DNA of 64,000 bases from Paraphysomonas bandaiensis. Taxonomy: Eukaryota; Chrysophyceae. The notes below the pieces were generated by a model. The model searched no databases, was not told the DNA's origin, and saw only the letters and a list, made by a program, of their open reading frames with translations. The stretch lies in contig CBFFRP010000238.1 of the NCBI GenBank assembly GCA_965644295.1, positions 1 through 64,000 of the forward strand. Direction: 5' to 3'. A program made the translations under genes and the position numbers. Below, piece by piece: positions 31,299 to 44,055 of the stretch; the first letter of the stretch is position 1; the number at the start of each line of letters is the position of its first letter.

Positions 31299-32513
31299 TT
31301 AACCTCTTCGGGGTCGTTTCTTCTGCTGCTCCTCCACTCTGTTAGACACACTCCTCTTAACCCCGGTAATCGTTTTCTCATGACGGCTGAAGATCTTCGT
31401 GGACAACGCCTTTGTAAAATTATCGGCCGCCATATCATCCGTAGATACATGAATCAACTTTGCTGTAGGAAATTTTCCATTAACATGTTCTCTTATCCAG
31501 TGATACTTGATGTCAATATGCTTCGACCTCTTATGATACACTGGATTCTCTGAAAGATCCTTTGCACTCTTACTATCCATAAAGAATGGAGTCGGCTTCG
31601 CTATCAAGAGTCCGAGCTCCTTGAACACCCCCCGAAGCCACACCAGTTCTTGCATAGCCGCATACTCCGCCATATACTCAGATTCCATGCTCGAAGTCGC
31701 AACTGTGGTCTGAATCTTGGACTGCCAGGCCAAAGCGCCCGCACATAAAAACACGATGTATCCCGTTGTGGACCGCCGAGTCATCCTATCCCCAGCCCAG
31801 TCTGAATCACTGAATACATGTAAATCAAACTCACTCCCACTGAATCTGATTCCCTTATCAACTGTACTACGTAAATATTTCAACAAATGAATAGCTAATC
31901 TGCAAGTCGCATATGTTGGAGAAGTACTAAATCGAGCCAATAACCCCACAGCGTAAGCCAGATCAGCAGGTCTAGTGTGAATCGCCAAATGCAACACCGC
32001 TCCAATAATTCCTCTATACGGAAATGATTCGACCCACTGCTTCTGCTCCTCCGTCAGCTCACGTTGCTCTGCCAACAAACCCTGAACATTGGTAGGTAGT
32101 GGAGTCTCCTTATTCTTACTGCTTTTTCCCATAAACGAACTGAATTTCTTGACAATATTCTTGGCATATTCTGATTGATCTAACATGTACCAGTCCTCGC
32201 CTCTCGTGATTCTGATATTCAGAAACCGTTTGCACACACCCAGATCATGCATTTCAAACGTTTCGCAGAACCTACGTTTAACACTTTCTAAGTAGGTGAG
32301 ATCAGCAGATGCAATGATAATAATATCATCAACATATAATATCAGCAATAAGTGTAATTGACCATTACTCCATCGCATATACAAGCATGCATCTAAAATG
32401 CAGGCAGTAAAATGTAACGATTTGATAAACTTGTCAATATGTTTGTTCCACTGCCTCGGTGATGCCCGCAGTCCATATATCACAGACGGATAAACAGTAA
32501 CTCCTGGCAACAA
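31299..32513 (-). pseudogene. Ty1/Copia pol, 5'-truncated: end of RT plus RNase H
   Basis: A clean 404-codon frame. It begins inside RT at VIYGLRASPRQWN, includes the YVDD catalytic block (LYVDDIIII) and the thumb (LGVCKRFLNIRI), then RNase H with DSDWAGD, ATSSMESEYMA, the ADNF-type end and KRSKHIDIKYHWIRE. The frame ends with an Arg/Lys tail. Gag, protease, integrase and the first RT blocks are absent; upstream at about 32520 the sequence changes to a dispersed repeat. The frame has no stops, so truncation is probably recent. Confidence 0.88.
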
Positions 32514-32563
32514 GCATCATTTTCTTAATTGCCAACACCTGATACATATCTCGAGTCATCTAC

Positions 32564-32754
32564 TATATTGAATGTCTGATTATTTAGCAATAGGCGTTGA
32601 AAGCCTGCACCAATTAGTGGCTAGAAGAATGCTAGTCATACTAGTTAGACTACTACCCGTAACTAATCAATACAAACTCTTTTATCCTACTATTTAACGC
32701 TACAGAAGCTGCTTGTGCGTCGCCGCAAGCACCAAGAAGGTGCAACCACTTCCG
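32564..32754 (-). repeat. Dispersed repeat, copy B (inverted relative to copy A)
   Basis: Reverse complement of 26732-26921 with scattered changes and small indels. Together the two copies flank the TypA/clathrin island and the Copia fragment in opposite orientation. Confidence 0.75.
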
Positions 32755-33257
32755 TTAAGTCATCTACTGAACCCTCCGGAACATTATATTCACACTCAAG
32801 TAATAATATATACGGCTGTCGTACAACCAAATCTCCATGCCGATCCCACACTCAAATATACTCTCTACCTCAACACAGCAGCAACAATTTGAGGATAACA
32901 CTTCTGTTTGCTCATGAATCCACAAGGGCCATCATGCATGCATCCTTCCATTGATTCTGACCCTTGTTTACCCCAACAAACCGCTGCATACACTCTGTCG
33001 ATACTCCACTGGATCTAACTCATATTCTTCACTAATTATAACATCGCCCTCTTGATCGTACTCTATGTTTGACGATCACAGACAACAACCGGACATTCGC
33101 AAAAATCATGATACGTAAGATCCTGTTTCGAAGATCACCACTTTCCACGCATTCCAATCTCTGTCATTGACTTCTCAACGCCCAATGAAGGTGAGACAAA
33201 TGTTCCCGGAAAAGCCAGACCAGGAGGAATATTGATGCCACCTCTTGGTACATTATA
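32755..33257. other. Intergenic, no gene recognised
   Basis: Broken frames only, probably transposon-derived; nothing nameable. Confidence 0.4.
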
Positions 33258-34833
33258 AACCAATCAACCCAGAAGAAACCAACAAAGAATTACTTGTAAA
33301 GCCGTGGGCTTTTATAACACCCTTTAACACATTTAATGACATCAGTATAATATTGATAATTATGTTGCAATAACGATAAATTATATGTAGGGTATATGTA
33401 GCTGGTTTTGTATGAGATTGATGACTACAAAAGATACAGATTATTATTACGAGGGCAAGACAGCAGACAACTAGGATTTACCCTCGAACACACGTTTTTT
33501 TTTGGTCTACGCGATTGTTACCCGTCGGTTTACGCCTCTATCCATATGGTAGTCGGTGTCATAGCGTTTTGGGTTAGGAAGCATTGATTGGTACCGCATG
33601 TGCGATATTCGTAGTCCACCCATCGATATGAGAAGTCTTCTGATGTTTTTTGAACCAATCAACCCAGAAGAAACCAACAAAGAATTACTTGTAAAGCCGT
33701 GGGCTTTTATAACACCCTTTAACACATTTAATGACATCAGTATAATATTGATAATTATGTTGCAATAACGATAAATTATATGTAGGGTATATGTAGCTGG
33801 TTTTGTATGAGATTGATGACAACAAAAGATACAGATTATTATTACGAGGGCAAGACAGCAGACAACTAGGATTTACCCTCGAACACACGTTTTTTTTTGG
33901 TCTACGCGATTGTTACCCGTCGGTTTACGCCTCTATCCATATGGTAGTCGGTGTCATAGCGTTTTGGGTTAGGAAGCATTGATTGGTACCGCATGTGCGA
34001 TATTCGTAGTCCACCCATCGATATGAGAAGTCTTCTGATGTTTTTTGAACCAATCCAATCCCCAACAAAGAATTACTTGTAAAGCCGTGGGCTTTTATAA
34101 CACCCTTTAACACATTTAATGACATCAGTATAATATTGATAATTATGTTGCAATAACGATAAATTATATGTAGGGTATATGTAGCTGGTTTTGTATGAGA
34201 TTGATGACAACAAAAGATACAGATTATTATTACGAGGGCAAGACAGCAGACAACTAGGATTTACCCTCGAACACACGTTTTTTTTTGGTCTACGCGATTG
34301 TTACCCGTCGGTTTACGCCTCTATCCATATGGTAGTCGGTGTCATAGCGTTTTGGGTTAGGAAGCATTGATTGGTACCGCATGTGCGATATTCGTAGTCC
34401 ACCCATCGATATGAGAAGTCTTCTGATGTTTTTTGAACCAATCAACCCAGAAGAAACCAACAAAGAATTACTTGTAAAGCCGTGGGCTTTTATAACACCC
34501 TTTAACACATTTAATGACATCAGTATAATATTGATAATTATGTTGCAATAACGATAAATTATATGTAGGGTATATGTAGCTGGTTTTGTATGAGATTGAT
34601 GACAACAAAAGATACAGATTATTATTACGAGGGCAAGACAGCAGACAACTAGGATTTACCCTCGAACACACGTTTTTTTTTGGTCTACGCGATTGTTACC
34701 CGTCGGTTTACGCCTCTATCCATATGGTAGTCGGTGTCATAGCGTTTTGGGTTAGGAAGCATTGATTGGTACCGCATGTGCGATATTCGTAGTCCACCCA
34801 TCGATATGAGAAGTCTTCTGATGTTTTTTGAAC
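33258..34833. repeat. Tandem repeat, four units of about 395 bp
   Basis: Units 33258-33652, 33653-34047, 34048-34435 and 34436-34830 start at AACCAATC and are nearly identical. The third is 7 bp shorter near its start (CCAATCCCCAACAAAG). The first differs by one base (GACTACAAAAG against GACAACAAAAG). Each contains small minus-strand open frames (76 and 67 codons) that simply recur with the unit and are not taken as genes. Confidence 0.95.
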
Positions 34834-35627
34834 AGCTCTATGTGCTTGCTCATCGTTCCGGACTATGATATGCGATTATTTTCCCACTGTCACACACCAT
34901 CGATTTTCTCTGGAGTGTCTATAAATTGGTAAGGGGCTTTAGGCCTGGTGTCAAATGATGGCATGGTGGATACTTGACTCAAGTATGAATGTATAATTCA
35001 GGGCACGTTCCTTGTACACAGCTGATGTGTATTAATACATTTGGCGGTTGGAATGTGATTGCAATTGTCAAGAAATGAGTTTGCAATTTTTTGGTGATTC
35101 GAATATTGTCATTTTTTTGGTTTTTGTGGCTCGAAAATCGGTGATTTTTGCAATACTCAAAAATCGGGGATTTTTGGTTTTTTGGGACTCGAAAATTGGC
35201 GGTTTTTGGAAAAGACCTATTTAGGCGTATTTCAGGGCGTTTTTGACTATAATCGATGTAGGAAATGAATCGTATGTAGTGTAGTACATGTATGAGCATA
35301 TTGTACGGTTGTTGTTGCATTCAATGTCCTGTGTATGAGGAGGAGTCTTTAGACTAGATGTCTGTCTAGTCTTCTTCTCACTCTCTTTATCTAACTAATC
35401 ATAGCTAAGTTAATCGATCTACCTTTTGGGAGCTTAAGGTTGCGAGATACTTGGGAGCTTGTATTTCTGGCTGTGATAAGTTAAATAAGCATTCTGTTTT
35501 CTTGTTTCGACAAACAAGCGCATTTCTTTTCAGTGATCTTAGGCTTCAAAACCTAAGTTTTGCATACTAAATTTACTCATAGTAAAATCACATAAGTGAA
35601 GAATAGTTTTAAGGGAATAGATTTTTA
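34834..35627. other. Region upstream of gypsy-2, possible 5' LTR or leader
   Basis: Contains T-rich GGTTTTTGG-like stretches near 35.1-35.2 kb. Position suggests the LTR/leader of gypsy-2, but no second copy is present downstream to prove it. Confidence 0.35.
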
Positions 35628-37103
35628 TTGATTATGTCTGATTCGGATAGTCCTATTGTTTCTTCTGAAATGGACGAAATCAAGGCAATGTTAAGAGTGA
35701 TCACGAGTGAATTAAGCGAAGTTGCGAAATTGTGTGCGACTACGGCTGGTAGAGTGGACCATCTTGAGTCAAGGGTTGCCATAGGTGAAGGGCAGTTTTT
35801 GGATGAGTTGGCAGCGGTTCAGAAGGAGGTCAATGATAGTATCGGTGTCAGACGAGGAAAGCAGGATGATGAGTCTGATGAACAACCGAGAGAGAAAAAG
35901 AAGGAAAGGCGAACTTCTGTGTTCATTAGGGAAGCGCAAGGCTCGGATGACATAGAGGTTAAGAAGCAGGTCGTTATTAATGTTGAGAAGCCGCCTCATA
36001 GGCATATTTATCTGGATTTGATGGAGCTCAGCGATTTTACCAAGTTTATCATTCAGTGGTTTGAATACGAACAGATCAACGGGATTAAGCTTGAGCCAGC
36101 CCAGATAGTTAGCAGGCGTGTTCGAAACCTGCCTGCTTATGTTCAATAATAACATGACGGATTCGATGTTTGTCAACAAGTTGAGTGCACAAAGTTTCTG
36201 CGAGATGATGGCGAAGGAAACTAAGGTGTTATCTAAGGTTGAGTTCATTGAGACTTTGCGTCACGCGCTGAGATTTCTTAAACCCCTGGATTGGAAGTCA
36301 GTGCGGCCGAATACTCATGAGCTATTTTTTCAAGAGATTTTGAAACGAAAGAACGTCTTTATGCGTACATTCAGTATCATGATGGAGGCTAATAGTCATA
36401 AGTGTCCGCCTGTCGGAGGAAAAGAATTTGGCTCTGCACAAGTTTTCTTAGAATTGGTCGATGAGTCTTACAACAAGCGCATTTTGGCAGAGATTCCGAG
36501 AGTGACTGATACGAACTATGATAACGTTGAGGAGTTTTTGAACAAAAGTACGTTTCTAAGGCGAGTGAGCATTATGAGGCGTCCAAGAATATGAGATTGG
36601 TGCCTTACGAAGGGTCCGATTTTAGTAGAAAGCAAGTGCAGAGGAATTCGAAGAACCGGGACAGCGGTTACGTAGTGAAGGAGAAACCGAAGTTCCTAAA
36701 CAACGTTCAGTTTGCGGATCGAGTAGAGGATGATTTCTATGGTGATTTGGATGCCAGGGAGATTGATTCTATACCTGTTATCGAGGAAGTCGGTGAGTCA
36801 GATGAGGATGATTTCGAGAAACAGGTGGACGGTATGATTAGAGAAGAGTCTGAGTCAGATCGAGAATCCGTGGAGCAGCTTATGAACATCGATAAGGCAG
36901 TGGGAGCAACAGGTGGGTGTATAGCCTTTGCATTATATGGGAATTGTTATAGAGGAAAAGAATGCAAACATGTTCAAGGGCATAATGAGGCAGTCGCACG
37001 AGAAACTCGGAAGTGGATGCAGAAGAAGTTGTCTCAGATGTCGGCGGATGAGTCCACAGGGCCACGTAAGATTTTGCCCAGCAGGCCTGGGGGACCATCC
37101 TGA
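35628..37103 (+). pseudogene. gypsy-2 Gag, two frame changes
   Basis: Three overlapping frames (35628-36149, 36118-36594, 36591-37103) form one Gag-like protein. The first has a coiled-coil start and basic stretch; the third is acidic and carries a finger-like CIAFALYGNCYRGKEC followed by His residues. Spacing is nearer a CCCH finger than a retroviral CCHC knuckle. Confidence 0.65.
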
Positions 37104-37154
37104 CAATTACAAAAGGCTGATAGTACTCGGAGTTGTGACAAGCAGTTATACGGA

Positions 37155-37640
37155 TTGAATGACTCTGATACTGTTAGCCGAGTTTTCCTCAAGAATTTAA
37201 CAGAGGTTCTTAATGTTCAAAACCGGAGAGAATTGACGTTAGCACATTCTGAGGGAAAAATTGTGTGTGATGATAAATATATAATAATTGTGCGTGGAAT
37301 ACTTTTCGACACTGGAGCTTTGACCTCGAACTTTCTAAGGATTTGTTCGAGTCGTTCAAGTGCCATGTTGATGAAGGAAAAACTAGAGAAAAGAATATGA
37401 CAATTGGGTTTTTGCGGATAAGACGTCAAATACGAAATGCAACTCAATCGTGGAGCTGGAGTTAAGATTCGAGAGACTAGTAGGTTCTTCTGAGGAGTCT
37501 GTAAGTTATGTTGGAGATTTCATAGTAGCTGATATGATGGGAAGTAATGACATCATCGTGGGTCTTCCGGCCATATTGGGTAGCCTGTGGGAGTATTTCT
37601 TGTATTTGCTTAAAGGAAGGACTACAAAAATGCAGTAAAT
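37155..37640 (+). pseudogene. gypsy-2 aspartic protease
   Basis: GILFDTGALTSNF supplies the retropepsin D-T-G-A active site in the frame at 37155-37400. After a frame change, NDIIVGLPAI (37450-37638) is the downstream hydrophobic-Gly block of the same fold. Confidence 0.7.
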
Positions 37641-37831
37641 TATATGGATGAGATGCAGACAGAGGAAGAATATTTTGTGAAGAGCACGCTCTCAATATGG
37701 TCCAAGAGTTATTACATCCATGGAGCAATGATAATCAGGAAGTTGCGCCTGAGGAGTTGGAGGTACCTGATCCTGCGCAATTTGGGTTCGCTTCAAGCTT
37801 CCTGCTGGGAAAGTCTTGAGAGGAAGCTATT

Positions 37832-39133
37832 GTGGATTTCGAGAGTATGTTTGAAGAGCATGTCAGAGCGGAGTTTAGAGAGTCACAGCCGATGCTGGAG
37901 CTATTGAAGACTAAGGGATTGAAAGATTTTGTTCCAGAGAGGTGGGACGGCATTAAGGGAGTTGACCCGCTCGATATCAAGTTCGACGAGAATTTACCTC
38001 CTAGGATCAAGCCGAAAGCAAGGCCAGTTAATCCGAGATTGTATGAAGATGCAGAGAAGGAGTTCAAGAGACTTTGTGGGTATATTTATGTTCCCAGTAT
38101 AGGTCTCCATAGAGGCCTCTTGTCTTGTTTTATAGCCCCGAAGGCGACCAAATCATTCATACGTATCTGCGGGGACTACGTACAGATAAACAAAAATATA
38201 TTCCAAGTCCTCATTACACAGTTCCAAATGTGAGGCATGAGTTAGACAGGATCGTAGGGTACAAGATCTTTATGGACATAGATCTGACCAATGCGTTCCA
38301 CCAGGTGAAACTGCATGAAAATACTTCGGAGAAACTGTCCGTACAGACACCGTGGGGGCAGTATCAGCCATTGTTTCTACCTGAAGGAGTGTCTCCAAGG
38401 ATCAGTGTTTTGCAGGAAGCCGTTGTTAAGTTGTTCGGTGATCTTGAGTGGGTGTTATGCATTTTTGATAACGTACTTTTCTGCTAGCTCACGACTACGA
38501 AGACGCTTATAAGAAACTCGAGATATTCTTGGATCGGTGTGCTGAGCATGAGGTTGTGTTGAAATTCGCGAAGATCTGGTTGGGATTCCAAGAAGTCAAG
38601 TTTTTCGGCTACATAGTGCGACACAATAGTTTTGAGTTATCTGAAAACAGAAAGGAGGCTATTTTGAATATTCCGTTTACAGAGAATGGGAACAAATGCA
38701 AGAAAGTCCGTACCTTATTGGGTATGGGAGTGTTCTTTGCTCCTTTCGTGCCTAGTTATTCCGATTTGGTTAAACATCTAACGGATATGACGAAGAGTAC
38801 TTTTAACTGGGACGAGTCTACGTGGGGTTCGATTACAGACTGGAGTTCGAAGAGTACAAACGGGGTTTGCAGCGGTCCTGTTCTTTGTTATACCCGGACT
38901 ACAACCTGGAGTGGACGCTACAACGTACTGACGCTAGTGATTATGGAGTGGCTGGTATTCTTTTCCAGACGGTACCGGCAACAGAAACAGTTACAGCTCA
39001 GCAGCAAACTATAGCATTGTGTTCAAAGAAACTCTCAGTACAGGCTCAAAGATGGTGTACTATTGAGAAGTACCGGGAAAGAACAATGTCGTGGCAGATT
39101 GTTTATCGCGATTGCTATATCTATCGGGAATGA
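37832..39133 (+). pseudogene. gypsy-2 reverse transcriptase and RNase H
   Basis: RT spreads over frames at 37832-38233 and 38125-38487: IKPKARPVNPRLYEDA, MDIDLTNAFHQVKL, then CIFDNVLFC where Y-x-D-D is usual. The thumb follows in 38529-38800 (FFGYIVRHNSFELS, KKVRTLLGMGVFF). RNase H fragments are in 38822-39133 (TDASDYGVAGILF, CSKKLSVQAQRW). Four frame changes make it non-functional as it stands. Confidence 0.8.
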
Positions 39134-39193
39134 CGGACGAGGATGACGATGAGGGCTCAGAGGAAGTAAATTTTGTGACACTGCATAACAACT

Positions 39194-40243
39194 TTGAAAA
39201 AAGACGATTTTGAGGACGAAGTGCAGGAGATCGCGCCACCTACGGAGGAGCAGAGGATAGATTATCATCAGGCTATCAAGGAGGTTCAAAACGCACAAGT
39301 AGGACATTGGGGTGCGAAAGAGAGGTGGAAGCGTCTGTGTAAGCAATTTCCGGGACACGGTGTACCATTCAAGGTGGTTGCAGATTTCGTGGACGAATGC
39401 ATCAACTGTCAGAAGAACCGGAGGGAGCTGAAGCAGCGATTGATTCCTATCACAAGACATTTAAAACCACCTCTTTACAGGAGTGCATTGGGAATTGACG
39501 CGGTTGCTATTACACCAGTTTCGAAATCGGGGTACACACACATTGTGGTTATGGTTAATTTGTTTACAAAATTGGTGTACTTATATGCGGTGAAAGGAAT
39601 GACGGCTATCAATTTGGCTACAGCAGTATGGAAGTGCTGGTGTACATACGGTCTCACGGATATGATTTTATCAGATATGGGTCCGGATCTCAAATCAGAG
39701 CTTTTCGCGGAGCTGGTCAAGTTGTCAGGACTCCGTCATCATGTTTTTAGTATCGCCAACAGGCATGTCAATGGATGTGAGCGTATTATTAAGGAAGTGG
39801 TTCGTCACATCCGTGCTATTTGTTTTGACAAGCGAATTGAGGCTGATGCTGTTTTGGAGGACGAACTGTTACTTGCCACTATCATGTTCATTCTGAATAC
39901 CCACGAGAGTAGTGAGACGGGGTATTCTGCATTCGAACTGACGTTTGGGTCCCAGGATTCTATCTATAAGAATCTTTTGGCTGCCCAGGGAAGAGACAAT
40001 GATCCGTCTCATCAGCTGTTGAAAAGACTGAACGATTACTTAGCTCTTGTTCGTCAGATATCAGCAGACTACCAGAAGTCTCTAGTCGAGAAACGAGCGG
40101 AAGCGGGTTTGGATCCTGCCAAACAGAACCAGTATTGTCCAGGCGATTTTGTTATGTTCGATGCTGGTGCTAAACCACATCCGAAATTATCCTCGAGGAT
40201 GAAGGGCAAATCAATTAAATTTATTGTATTACTCTACTACTAA
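39194..40243 (+). pseudogene. gypsy-2 integrase
   Basis: A 349-codon open frame with the zinc finger (AQVGHWGAKERW ... CINCQ), then the core: D in GIDAVAI, D in LSDMGPD, and E in NGCERIIKE. The C-terminal part ends at SSRMKGKSI just where an SH3/chromo-like tail would begin, then runs to a stop, which suggests 3' truncation. Confidence 0.85.
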
Positions 40244-40700
40244 TAAATAGTACTATCAGAGAGTGTGCTTGCATACACATACAAATCGTTTGCTAGAGTT
40301 TGACAATAACCAAAGTACTCAAAATCTTCGGAGTCGACATTCATTATATGACGATATGCGTTGACACAGTGTTTTCTATTATACAACAAAACATAAACGA
40401 ATTATGCTCTCCCGCCTCACCCAAACGCCCATTGCCACCATCCCTGTGTGGTCATACCCTCTGTTTGATTTGCGTGTTGTATTTGTCATAGGCATATATA
40501 ACAGCTTGTAATAGTCATCACGCACAGGAATACATATATGATGTCGAGGCCTTGGTTGTCCGCCTCCTGTACGCATTACTTAATACTGTGTGTTGCTTCC
40601 CATCTTTCCTATGAGCGTGCGCAACTATTTGCTTCTTTCTTTTGTTCTATACCCATTCCTTTTTCCTCACATATATCTACTCCGTGCTGCACCAATCGTG
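40244..40700. other. Intergenic, no gene recognised
   Basis: Follows the truncated end of gypsy-2. No conserved frame or repeat noted. Confidence 0.4.
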
Positions 40701-41077
40701 TCAACGCAGGAATTGCTTCGGATTAATAATCCCTCTACGAATACTCTTAAACTGCAAGGAGACATCTTCAGAGTAGAGCTTGTCAAACGTAAAGTTGGCA
40801 GTGAATGTTTCGGCAAATAGTATGCCAAACGACGAAATCGTAGGATAATTTTTTCTGAACTCTTTTCGGTATTATTCCAGTCCTGAACACAGTGGACGGA
40901 CCTTCTTCTGGACACCAGTAAACACGAATTGTTCGCCATAAATACGAATCCAAATAGCACGCATCTTGTTATATCTTAATTACTCACAGTGAACAGCACA
41001 GAGTTTCCTCTGTTGAAAAAGAGGTGCTCAGGATCTATATCTCGGGCAATTGTTGTGACAAGTGCAGGTGTAACAAA
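40701..41077 (-). pseudogene. Possible host gene exons, identity unknown
   Basis: On the minus strand 41077-40988 is a 30-codon segment bounded by AG and GT (FVTPALVTTIARDIDPEHLF core). Downstream, 40868-40701 has another good coding stretch ending in TGA (FAETFTANFTFDKLYSEDVS). They could not be joined without a stop, so either an exon was missed or the gene is dead. No family could be named with confidence. Upstream, 41212-41376 on the same strand also has short coding-like stretches. Confidence 0.3.
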
Positions 41078-41390
41078 CTAAAGAAATATGCTGAGGAGCG
41101 TTAGCCTTCGCAGCTCTAACGTTGGATATTGACTGAGAAAGTCTGAATCTGGCAACTGTCTCAAACCAATCCGCTTCCACTGTTTTTGAACCTTCTTCGA
41201 CTCAGCCCCTATTTTTTGGCTTGTTGTGCAGCCTTCTCTATGCGCTCTTTAGTACTGGATTGCTCTCCTTTGGAGACATCTTTAAGTATAAGAATGAGTC
41301 GAATATAATGAAGTTACCTGCACATCATTTTGCCCTGTGATTGGGTCACTGGGAGTGTTGTCTGCTGCTGTCATATGAATTCACATGTTA

Positions 41391-41740
41391 GCTTGCGGTG
41401 AAGCACAAGCAGCTTTCGTAGCGATCAATAAAGGGATATCAGAGTTAAAAGTACTACATAGTTGGTTAAATTATTTTGCTGTATTAGTTCTACAAAAATC
41501 CTGAAGCCAGAAGATGTCAGGTATATCAACATTCTGTTTGCTCACACGATGTTTGCTTTGAGTGATGGGGTGAAAGTGGTTGCACCTTGGTGCTTGCGGT
41601 GAAGCACAAGCAGCTTTCGTAGCGATCAATAAAGGGATATCAGAGTTAAAAGTACTACATAGTTGGTTAAATTATTTTGCTGTATTAGTTCTGACTCTTG
41701 CACGCATATTGCTAATAATCAGACATTCACTACTGTATAC
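41391..41740 (+). repeat. Dispersed repeat, copies C and D (partial direct duplication)
   Basis: A 101-bp segment at 41391-41491 recurs at 41592-41692. The second copy continues to about 41740 and is preceded by GTGGTTGCACCTTGGTG, as in copies A and B. The plus frame reads GEAQAAFVAINKGISELKVL, resembling the SSxEAE helix of Copia RNase H, and LLIIRH/ANNQTF near its end. Confidence 0.6.
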
Positions 41741-42012
41741 TGTATATTCTTACAATTTCCGGATCATGTATCATACAAGGTGTTGATCTAGTCGTCTTGA
41801 GCCAAGTTATACAATACGGTGGAGTATGTACTTGGGATCTTACTAACATCACATTTAAGAGTACTGTCATGAAAAATTGTTGGCCTGTATATTAGAAGAA
41901 ACCCAAACACTCCTATTTTCCCTCTAATAATTAAGAATTTCTAATGCTCGCAATGATGGCACGGTATGACATAACAACATGAAATTGCATGCAAAGCAAA
42001 CTACCACGATGT
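41741..42012. other. Intergenic downstream of delta-COP
   Basis: No gene or repeat noted; presumably carries the delta-COP 3' end. Confidence 0.4.
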
Positions 42013-43953
42013 TTATTCAATTGTGTACTCATCCGATGACATCATCTTGGTGATTCCGTATTGTATTGGTGATGCACCATCAATGGTTGTCACAGAAGCG
42101 ACATCGATCTCACAGAAAAGCTGAGGAGAGGAAAAATTAACATTTATGGGGAAAAATGCACCGGCGTTATTTTGTTTCACCGTAAACTCAAAGGTTCCGG
42201 ATGAGTTGCTTGCATCAACGAGAGGAAGTTGCCACACGACCTCGTGGTTGGAGGTGCTGTGCTTATAGCTTCCATCGATGGTCACGACATTAATTGGGTC
42301 CGCGGTGCCAAGAGGGATGTGGATGTCTACGTCATGCAGAGTAAGACTAGGTACATCCATGGAGTATTCAATAGAGACGATCATATGGCCACGGGACTCC
42401 TCCTCTGGCCAGCAGTTGATTTTGAGTGGGATCATATCAGAATCGCTGTTGGTAGAGTAAGCCCACTTGAGAATACCAACAGGTCGCGCAGAAGGAAATC
42501 CTTTGTTCGTATCTTTCAGTTGCAGTAATCCGGACTTATCATACGCCCCCTTATTGATCTTCGGGTGTGTATTGAACGTGAACTGATCAACATTCGATCC
42601 GGATCTCATCTGGACACTGCAGAGTCCAGCCTCATCAGTGGATGCGGTCAAGCTAAGAGACCCTTTAATCTCGAAAGCCTCCACAACTCCATCCCTTGTG
42701 ATACGTGCGTGAATCTTTTCTACTACAGCCAACATTACGGGTTGCTGAACTACAGAATGCTGTGGCTCTGATGAGGCGTGTGCAACTGTTGCCCGCGATG
42801 GCACGACCGGAGCGAGTTTATCCTCGTTCATGAGTGCATCCTCCAGTGACTTGTTCTTGGTACTCTTCGAGGAAAGAGACATACCCTTCACTGCAGCGGG
42901 TTTACGACTCTCATATGCCGGAATTGCTGTCACTCTTTCTGGCTCTAAGTAGAAATACAGAGTAAGTACTATAACACAAGAGCACAACGACATGTATATC
43001 GTATAAATGAAGCTTCCTCAGCACAGGAGCACTGAGAACAAACGACACGTACCGCGATATGAAGGCGTCTGCAAGCGAGACATATCGGAGTTCATCGGCT
43101 CTCCTCCACCAATGCCCTGCATGGAAATGCCTTGCTTAGCCATGTCCCGCTGCCGTTCCCTAATGACTTTCGCCGCATCCTTTGCTTGATCTCGTGCAGA
43201 CTCCATCTTGCTCATTTGAATCATCTTATGTAGTTTCTCCTCGTGACTCTCCATTTCCAGGTTGGTACGAATTTGCTGAAGATTAATAGGCTCACGATAC
43301 CCACCCGCTGTGATCACCTACACCACTGTCAAGGTGGTCGCACTGCTTTACAGAAACGTACCTCGTCAAAAGCAAATATAAGTTCGAAGCATTTGTCAGT
43401 AACTTTCTCCTCTGTTAGATTGTTGGCAGTTCCCGCAACATCAGGGACAACTATTACGAGTACATTTCACTCCACATGGTATATGATTGACTTATTACCC
43501 ACCTTTGGACAGCAAGCGCAATGTATCCAAGTCTTGAATTATATTACTCGCTTTATTTGTAATGAGCAAAAGATAAAGATTTTCCATTGGTTGATAAACG
43601 TATCTTGAAAGATTTCATTACTATCAATGATCATACAATCAATAAGTCTCTATATACCTGACGCTCTCTGTTTCAACAAAAGTATGTTGTTTAGAATCAG
43701 ATCCTAATAGTTTTGGAAATGCTGCCAATAAACCCTAATAGAAAGACGGTTACAATGAATTTAATTCATATATATTCTCACCTCAATTCTAATTCTTGTC
43801 ATTTCAACAAATTGACGGGACATTAATGCTGTATTATATTGTTATATGAGTTGTATGTATGTATGTATGTGTATGTATTGTAGAGGTGTGACTTGTGTTA
43901 GTTAACATACCTTTGCCTGTCTTTGTACATATTGCTGCACTGAGAACAACCAT
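42013..43953 (-). CDS. Coatomer subunit delta (delta-COP)
   Basis: Seven exons on the minus strand: 43911-43953, 43782-43828, 43658-43734, 43503-43603, 43362-43450, 43053-43317 and 42013-42944. All introns are GT-AG (44-108 nt); the sum is 517 codons plus stop. The N-terminus is the family's longin domain: [52 protein letters not shown] and [14 protein letters not shown] helical linker with [14 protein letters not shown] follows, then from about residue 260 the mu-homology domain, ending DEYTIE. Delta-COP is part of the COPI coat for Golgi-to-ER and intra-Golgi vesicles. Five of six introns fall in the first third. It is divergent from the helicase gene at 44470, with 516 bp between starts. 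Confidence 0.95.
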
Positions 43954-44055
43954 GGTGTATATTAGCACTGCAAATAGAAGCAGTTATGCCAAGATGTGTA
44001 TGCAGTAAGTTTGGTATATAAATTAAAGGAGTTTACTTGCAATACCCACTACAGC

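Larger units (their letters stand above)
35628..40243 (+). mobile_element. Decayed Ty3/gypsy element gypsy-2
   Basis: Domain order on the plus strand is Gag with a Cys/His finger, protease, RT, RNase H, integrase. The coding frame changes at least eight times. The element ends abruptly after the integrase core, with no 3' LTR visible. The 12.0-12.5 kb relic belongs to the same family by its integrase finger. Confidence 0.85.

Noticed and set aside
33507-34671. Repeated 66-76 codon minus-strand frames in the tandem array
   Set aside because: They recur only because the 395-bp unit recurs; no start context or similarity supports them.
25979-34833. CRISPR-like arrays
   Set aside because: The repeats are 69-bp and 395-bp units in direct tandem with no unique spacers, in a eukaryotic genome.
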